The translations under genes were made by a program, and so were the position numbers. The notes under the pieces were generated by a model. That model saw only the letters and a program-made list of their open reading frames with translations, made no database searches and was not told where the DNA came from. A stretch of 64,000 bases of DNA. Source: Desulfosarcina ovata subsp. ovata (GTDB lineage: Bacteria; Desulfobacterota; Desulfobacteria; Desulfobacterales; Desulfosarcinaceae). The DNA is taken from positions 2,604,001 to 2,668,000 of the forward strand of contig NZ_AP021879.1 of NCBI RefSeq assembly GCF_009689005.1, given 5' to 3'. Shown in pieces: positions 59,130 to 64,000 of the stretch (the first letter of the stretch is position 1; each line of letters starts with the position of its first letter).

Positions 59130-62100
59130 CCGACAAAACCATCAAGCAAAAGAAAAGAGTGATCTCAATATGGATAATCATGCAGGGATGATAAACGAAT
59201 CAATGCTCGAGCTGATCAGCGATCCGAGCTTCATTGTCGATGAAAATCGCCTGATCACATGGAGCAATGCGCAGTTTCTGGACGCCTACCACCTTGCTCA
59301 GAATCCCGTTGATCAGAAGATGACCTGCGAAGAGGTCTGCGGAACTCATCTGTGCGGCACCAAAAATTGTCCAGTGAGCAAGTCACAGCGCATCGGCAAA
59401 CCGGTGGATGCGGAAGTGATCCGATCCAATGGCGATGACCGGGTGGATTATTTCCGCTCCCGGGCAGTTCCCATACAGGGAGATGATGCGTTGACTCTGG
59501 TAACCCTGTCGGACATTACCGAGAAGAAAACCATCGAGGCCCGCCTGCACCAGTTGGAGACCGATTTGAATGTCATCCCGACGCCGATCATGGAGATCGA
59601 CACCACCTTTTCGATCACTTACATGAACCCTGCCGGCGCCAGTGTCGTCGGCATGACGCCCGACGAGGTCGAGGGCAAAAAGTGCTATGACCTGTTCAAA
59701 ACACCGCATTGCAAAACCGAAAAATGCGCCTGTACGCGGGCCATGAAAATCGACAACGTGGTTACCGATCAGACCATCGCCCGACCTGCCGAAGGGGTTA
59801 TCGTACCCATTAAGTACACCGGTGCACCCGTCAAGGACGCCAAGGGCAATATCAAGGGCGCACTGGAATATATCCTGGATGTGACCGATGAGGTCCGCCA
59901 GAAACAGGCCGCCGATGAGAAAATCGAGAACCTCAACACCATCCCTACCCCGATCATGGCCATCGACACCGAGTACACGGTCACTTTCATGAACCCCGCT
60001 GGGGCCAGTGTCGTCGGCATGACACCCGACGAGGTGGAGGGGAAGAAATGCTACGACCTGTTCAAGACCCCCCATTGCCAGACGGAAAAGTGTGCCTGCG
60101 CCAGAGCCATGAAAACCGACAGTGTGATCACCGAACAGACCATCGCCCGACCGGCAGAAGGGGTCATCGTACCCATCAAGTACACCGGCGCGCCCATCAA
60201 GGACGCCAAGGGGAATATCAAGGGGGCCCTGGAATACGTGCTCGACGTCACCGAGGAGATGCAGCAGCGTCAGACCGCCAATGAGAAGATCGAGAACCTC
60301 AACGCCATTCCCACCCCGATCATGGCCATCGACACCGACTATACGGTCACCTACATGAATCCGACAGGGGCGTCTGTGCTGAGGACCACACCGGATGAAG
60401 TCACCGGCAAAAAATGTTTCGATCTCTTCAAGACGCCCCATTGCCGGACTGAAAGATGCGCCTGCGCCCAGGCCATGAAGTCCGATCGGGTGGTATCCGA
60501 AGAGACCATTGCCCGGCCGGCCGAAGGCGTGATCATGCCCATCAAGTACACCGGCGCGCCCATCAAGGATGCCAAGGGAAACATCAAGGGGGCCCTAGAG
60601 TTTGTCCTCGATATCACCGAGGAAGCCAAACAGCGCCAGGATGCCATCGAAAAAATAGAAAACCTCAACGCCATTCCCACGCCCATCCTGTCCATCGACA
60701 CGGATCATTCGATCACCTATATGAATCCGGCAGGGGCCGCGATAGTGGGCCTGACGCCTGACGAGGCCATCGGAAAAAAATGTTATGATCTTTTCAAGAC
60801 CCCCCACTGCAAGACCGAAAAATGCGCTTGTATGCGTGCCATGCAGGAAGACACGATTTTCTCCGAGGAGACCATCGCCCGACCGGCCGAAGGGGTCATC
60901 ATGCCCATCAAATACACCGGCGCCCCTATCAAGGATGCCAAGGGAAACATCAAAGGCGCGCTGGAGTTTGTCATGGACATCACCGAGGAAGCCAAACAGC
61001 GCCAGGATGCCAACGAAAAAATAGAAAACCTCAACGCCATTCCCACGCCCATCCACGCGGTGGATACCCAACACAACATCACCTATATCAACCCTGCGGG
61101 CGCTGCCATCGCCCACACCACCGTTGAAGATGCCATCGGCCGCAAGTGTTATGACCTGTTCGCCACCAAACGCTGCCGAACCGACCAGTGCGGCGTCAAG
61201 CGAGCCATGCAGATGGACAGCACCATTAACGACCAGACGGTGGCCAACATCATGGGCAGGAAAATTCACGTAAAAGCCACCAGCGTCAGCATCAAGGACG
61301 CCAAGGGCAACATTAAGGGCGGCCTCGAGTACCTAGTCGACGTGACCCAGGAGGCCAAAGTGGAGATGCTGATCAGCTCGGCCAGTGAAGAGGTGGGCTC
61401 CCTGGTGCTGGACACCGGTGCCAAAATGGATCAGGGGGTATCGGCCATGGACGAGATGATCAAGTCCCTGGAGAACGAAGTGTCGCTCCTGGACACATCG
61501 GCCGCCACCGTCCACACCATGCTGGCGTCGGCCGAGGAGATGGTAAAACTGGCCCAGAATGCTTCGGAAGTGACCAATCAGGTGGCCAAGGATGCAGACA
61601 GCGGTAAAAAAGCCGGCACCGAAGCGGGCAAGAAACTGCAAAGCATCAACGACTCCATGCAGGCCAACAACGAAATGGTGGCCAACCTGGTGGCGCAACT
61701 GGAGAAGATCAGCGGGTTCGTGGATATTATCAAGGAAATCGCTTCCCAGACCAACCTGCTGGCCTTCAATGCAGCCATCGAAGCAGCCCGGGCCGGTGAT
61801 GCCGGGCGCGGTTTTGCCGTGGTGGCGGATGAAATTCGCAAACTGGCCGAGAACAGCTCCAAATCTGCTGTGGATATTTCAAATATTGTCAAACAGGTTG
61901 AAAATGAATCCCGCGACACCATATCGGCGATGAAAGACGGCATGAAAATGCTCAAGGAAGGCGGGGACGTCATCAACACCGCCCTGGAGGCCATGGACCA
62001 GATCTCCAGTGAAATTTCGAACGTTGCCGACTGTGCACAAAATCTGAAGACCAACGCCGACGGGTTGAGTGAAAAGGGCCGTGATGTGATGAAGGACATC

Positions 62101-62238
62101 GAAAAGGTGGCCATTTCATCCAAAACAAACACCGATTCATCCCACGACGTCAAATCCACGATCAGTGAAACGGTGCAAGTCCTCAGCCGCCTGATGGACT
62201 CCAGTAAAGCCCTTGAAGAAGCCGTCAGCACCCGGTAA
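59110..62238 (+). CDS. Soluble chemoreceptor with tandem PAS domains
   Basis: This 1042-residue methyl-accepting chemotaxis protein has no signal peptide or membrane helix. An N-terminal PAS-like domain with a Cys cluster ([11 protein letters not shown]) is followed by five PAS repeats of exactly 122 residues. The first four repeats carry C-(Y/F)[15 protein letters not shown]; the fifth has [16 protein letters not shown]. The signalling domain carries the standard tip [23 protein letters not shown] near residue 880. The C-terminus lacks a CheR/CheB-binding pentapeptide. The regularly spaced cysteines suggest a metal, haem or Fe-S cluster in each PAS, or a thiol redox sensor. It probably senses the internal redox state or a metabolite and signals through the triple-CheW protein encoded upstream. 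Confidence 0.92.
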   Translation: MATTQRNRQNHQAKEKSDLNMDNHAGMINESMLELISDPSFIVDENRLITWSNAQFLDAYHLAQNPVDQKMTCEEVCGTHLCGTKNCPVSKSQRIGKPVDAEVIRSNGDDRVDYFRSRAVPIQGDDALTLVTLSDITEKKTIEARLHQLETDLNVIPTPIMEIDTTFSITYMNPAGASVVGMTPDEVEGKKCYDLFKTPHCKTEKCACTRAMKIDNVVTDQTIARPAEGVIVPIKYTGAPVKDAKGNIKGALEYILDVTDEVRQKQAADEKIENLNTIPTPIMAIDTEYTVTFMNPAGASVVGMTPDEVEGKKCYDLFKTPHCQTEKCACARAMKTDSVITEQTIARPAEGVIVPIKYTGAPIKDAKGNIKGALEYVLDVTEEMQQRQTANEKIENLNAIPTPIMAIDTDYTVTYMNPTGASVLRTTPDEVTGKKCFDLFKTPHCRTERCACAQAMKSDRVVSEETIARPAEGVIMPIKYTGAPIKDAKGNIKGALEFVLDITEEAKQRQDAIEKIENLNAIPTPILSIDTDHSITYMNPAGAAIVGLTPDEAIGKKCYDLFKTPHCKTEKCACMRAMQEDTIFSEETIARPAEGVIMPIKYTGAPIKDAKGNIKGALEFVMDITEEAKQRQDANEKIENLNAIPTPIHAVDTQHNITYINPAGAAIAHTTVEDAIGRKCYDLFATKRCRTDQCGVKRAMQMDSTINDQTVANIMGRKIHVKATSVSIKDAKGNIKGGLEYLVDVTQEAKVEMLISSASEEVGSLVLDTGAKMDQGVSAMDEMIKSLENEVSLLDTSAATVHTMLASAEEMVKLAQNASEVTNQVAKDADSGKKAGTEAGKKLQSINDSMQANNEMVANLVAQLEKISGFVDIIKEIASQTNLLAFNAAIEAARAGDAGRGFAVVADEIRKLAENSSKSAVDISNIVKQVENESRDTISAMKDGMKMLKEGGDVINTALEAMDQISSEISNVADCAQNLKTNADGLSEKGRDVMKDIEKVAISSKTNTDSSHDVKSTISETVQVLSRLMDSSKALEEAVSTR
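59569..61398 (+). repeat. Five tandem 366-bp repeats encoding PAS domains
   Basis: Units start at 59569, 59935, 60301, 60667 and 61033, exactly 366 bases (122 codons) apart, each beginning with Asn-(Val/Thr/Ala)-Ile-Pro-Thr-Pro-Ile. Long stretches are nearly identical at the DNA level, especially the segments encoding [10 protein letters not shown] and [16 protein letters not shown]. The equal lengths point to recent unequal-crossover expansion and possible copy-number variation. Confidence 0.95.
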
Positions 62239-62244
62239 ACCGAT

Positions 62245-62919
62245 ATGCATCAGCAAATTCCCATCCGCCGAGGCCAAGGTTTCGTGTGCCGGCAGACTCC
62301 ATCGCCGGCACATGCCGGAAATATCACCCCCAGCCATTACGCCATGGAGTTGAATGACGTGTTTGGAGACGCCATCTACACATGCCGGCTTCAACTGCGC
62401 CGGATCAGGGAAACGGATCTCCCACTGCTTCTCACCTGGAGCAATTGCCAGGAGGCATTCGGGCCATACCTGACCCCTGAACGTCAGAATGCCGAACGGT
62501 TGAAGGAGCAGTTTGCCACAAACCTTTTCTGGAATCGCCACGACAAAACCCTGTTGATTGAAACACGGAATCCGGTCCGTCCCATCGGAACCATTCATTA
62601 TTGGTTAAAACCGGATCAGCTGGGGTGTGCGGTTGTCGCGGTAAAAATTGCCACGGCGGAACAGAGGGGTTGCGGTTATGGCACCGAGGCGCAGAAGTTC
62701 CTGATCATTCAGCTCTTTGACCAGGTCGGCGTCACACAGGTGGAAATGTACACGGACATCGACAATAAAGCCCAGCAGCGCTGCCTGGCCAAACTCGGAT
62801 TTAGCGTCGATCGGTCGCTGACCTATGGTGACCACGGTGTCACACGGACCGGCCACCTGTACCGGCTGACCCGGAAGGCATTCCAAAGGGCTGCCATATA
62901 CAGGTACCACTATGAGTAA
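62245..62919 (+). CDS. GNAT-family N-acetyltransferase (RimJ/RimL-like)
   Basis: This 224-residue protein has its acetyltransferase fold from about residue 45 (YTCRLQLRRIRETDLPLLLT). The acetyl-CoA binding motif is AEQRGCGYGTEAQKFLI near residue 137, and the later strands are EMYTDIDNKAQQRCLAKLGF. The first ~40 residues have no family character, so translation may start farther in, for example at the ATG at 62344. It starts seven bases after the chemoreceptor and overlaps the deacetylase-family gene by 8 bases, pairing a possible protein acetylase with a possible deacetylase. Confidence 0.78.
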   Translation: MHQQIPIRRGQGFVCRQTPSPAHAGNITPSHYAMELNDVFGDAIYTCRLQLRRIRETDLPLLLTWSNCQEAFGPYLTPERQNAERLKEQFATNLFWNRHDKTLLIETRNPVRPIGTIHYWLKPDQLGCAVVAVKIATAEQRGCGYGTEAQKFLIIQLFDQVGVTQVEMYTDIDNKAQQRCLAKLGFSVDRSLTYGDHGVTRTGHLYRLTRKAFQRAAIYRYHYE

Positions 62920-63943
62920 CAAGCCGGGTGTTGTCCTGGACCGTCGCCTCTTCAGACACGTGGCCAACCGGCACTCACCGGAAAACCCGGAACGGCTGAG
63001 GTCGCTTTACCGGATCCTGGAATCTGAAACCCAGCGCAACCGCTTCGAACACATTGAGGCCAGAAGTGCCGACCTTGCGGCGGTGCAGGCGGTCCATTCA
63101 CGGTTTTACCTGGATCAGATCGAGGAGTATGCCCGATCGACCGACCCCTTTGCCTATGATCGGGACACCTATGTGATGCCCGCGACCCTGGACTGTGCCC
63201 TTCTGGCGGCCGGCAGTTGCCTTGAACTGGCCCGAGCGGTCATGAACGCGGACGTAAACAGTGGCTTCGCATTGATCCGCCCACCGGGTCATCATGCCGA
63301 ACCGGGCCGGGGAATGGGATTCTGTGTGCTCAACAACGTGGCCATCACCGCCGCATGGCTCCGCCAGACCTACGGCCTGAGTCGGATCATGGTCATTGAT
63401 TTCGATGTCCATCACGGTAACGGCAATCAGGAGGCCTTCTACAATTCCAACGAAGTCCTCGTTTTTTCGATCCACCAAAACGACCTGTTCCCCTTCAGCG
63501 GGTCAGCATCGGACCTGGGCGAGGAGACCGGCCTGGGCTACACGGTCAATGTCCCGGTTTTCGCCCAGTACGGCGATGTCGAATACACCTATCTGGCCGG
63601 CCGGATTCTGCAAGCCCTGGCAGAACAGTACCTGCCACAGATCATACTTGTCTCGGCCGGATTCGACGGCCACGTTGACGACCCCATCAGCAAAACCTGT
63701 TTAAGCACCGGTTGGTTCGCCACGGTCACGCGGCTGGTCCGTCAGTTGGCCGCCACCTATTGTGACGGCCGTCTGCTGATGATCCTGGAAGGCGGTTACA
63801 ACCCGGCGTCCCTGGAGCCATCGGTGCTGGCCGTCCTGGAGGCTTTGGGCGAAACGAATCCGCGGCGGGTCGGGATACTGCCCTCCGAACGGGCCGCCCG
63901 GCTGATCAGCGATCATCCTGCCAGGCAGTTCTGGACCTTCTAA
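62912..63943 (+). CDS. Histone deacetylase/acetoin-utilisation-family hydrolase
   Basis: This 343-residue class II HDAC-like Zn enzyme has the general-base His pair in RPPGHHAEPGRGMGFC near residue 123, Zn ligands in DFDVHHGNGNQ near 163, SAGFDGH carrying the third ligand Asp, and the active-site loop EGGYN. Bacterial members remove acetyl or acyl groups from polyamines, acetoin-related compounds or protein lysines. All catalytic residues are present. Coupled to the upstream GNAT gene by an 8-base overlap, it may reverse that enzyme's modification. Natural substrate not determinable here. Confidence 0.9.
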   Translation: MSNKPGVVLDRRLFRHVANRHSPENPERLRSLYRILESETQRNRFEHIEARSADLAAVQAVHSRFYLDQIEEYARSTDPFAYDRDTYVMPATLDCALLAAGSCLELARAVMNADVNSGFALIRPPGHHAEPGRGMGFCVLNNVAITAAWLRQTYGLSRIMVIDFDVHHGNGNQEAFYNSNEVLVFSIHQNDLFPFSGSASDLGEETGLGYTVNVPVFAQYGDVEYTYLAGRILQALAEQYLPQIILVSAGFDGHVDDPISKTCLSTGWFATVTRLVRQLAATYCDGRLLMILEGGYNPASLEPSVLAVLEALGETNPRRVGILPSERAARLISDHPARQFWTF

Positions 63944-63960
63944 AATGAGAAAGCGAAATA

Positions 63961-64000
63961 ATGGAAAAATCATCGTCAGTGGATGCGAGCGCGCTGAAGA
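63961..64000 (+). CDS. Start of a further gene, cut by the window end
   Basis: An ATG at 63961, 17 bases after the deacetylase stop, opens a frame MEKSSSVDASALK that runs to the window edge. The preceding GAGAAAGCG is a weak ribosome site. Too little is visible to name it. Confidence 0.35.
   Translation, partial: MEKSSSVDASALK

Noticed and set aside
59569..61398. CRISPR-like or satellite repeat array
   Set aside because: The 366-base period is an exact multiple of three and encodes PAS domains inside one reading frame.

Overview
The window looks like a chromosomal segment of an anaerobic member of the Desulfobacterota (Desulfobacteraceae/Desulfosarcina-like). This placement is inferred from gene content: a decarboxylating glutaconyl-CoA enzyme, an oxygen-sensitive double-cubane-type dehydratase with its activator, nitrogenase-like proteins, several radical SAM enzymes, and moderately high GC interrupted by one clearly AT-rich block. 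Almost everything reads on the + strand, in tight operons with ATGA-type overlaps. I see no tRNA, rRNA, CRISPR array or intact transposase.

Region 1 (1-18.2 kb) is a tetrapyrrole/metal-chelate locus. It holds the end of a chelatase D subunit and the I subunit, a HutW-type anaerobic haem-degrading radical SAM enzyme fused to a PCP_red-like domain, a broken TonB receptor, a DUF4198 periplasmic protein, a DrrAB-type exporter, a first 1296-residue CobN/ChlH-family chelatase, a BchU/CrtF-like methyltransferase, a PPOX-fold flavin/haem protein, and a complete dipeptide/nickel-type ABC importer.

Region 2 (18.2-29.4 kb) opens with a consensus promoter and strong terminator, then a decayed piece of a second chelatase I gene. 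A second 1296-residue CobN follows, translationally coupled to a beta-propeller lipoprotein and a complete but unfamiliar ECF transporter: an S-component-like membrane protein with a large extracytoplasmic domain, a fused double ATPase and EcfT. A membrane-anchored protein closes the run.

Region 3 (29.4-45.8 kb) is the most striking part. A TonB-dependent receptor is followed by a 63-residue Cys-containing membrane peptide, a radical SAM/SPASM-like protein, a TPR protein, two related DUF4198-like proteins and a NapH-like membrane polyferredoxin. Next come a double-cubane-type HgdB homologue with its HgdC-type ATPase, a UreH/DsbD-like membrane protein, two nitrogenase component 1 homologues that keep all six cluster cysteines, a NifH homologue, a stand-alone NifB-like radical SAM protein, and a HemG-like flavodoxin. 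I infer an undescribed outer-membrane-coupled, ATP-driven low-potential reductase system. Its substrate may be a tetrapyrrole or another imported metal chelate, but nothing in the sequence proves the substrate.

Region 4 (45.8-51.1 kb) is a decaying second version of parts of this system: a frameshifted and internally deleted HutW gene, an AT-rich second TonB receptor with a shortened TPR partner, a second NapH-like protein and an ABC ATPase remnant.

Region 5 (51.1-64 kb) is unrelated. It contains a papain-like/lipase-like fusion on the - strand, glutaconyl-CoA decarboxylase alpha, a sigma54 response regulator, a chemosensory set (a triple-CheW protein and a soluble chemoreceptor with five exact 122-residue PAS repeats), a GNAT acetyltransferase and a histone-deacetylase-family enzyme.
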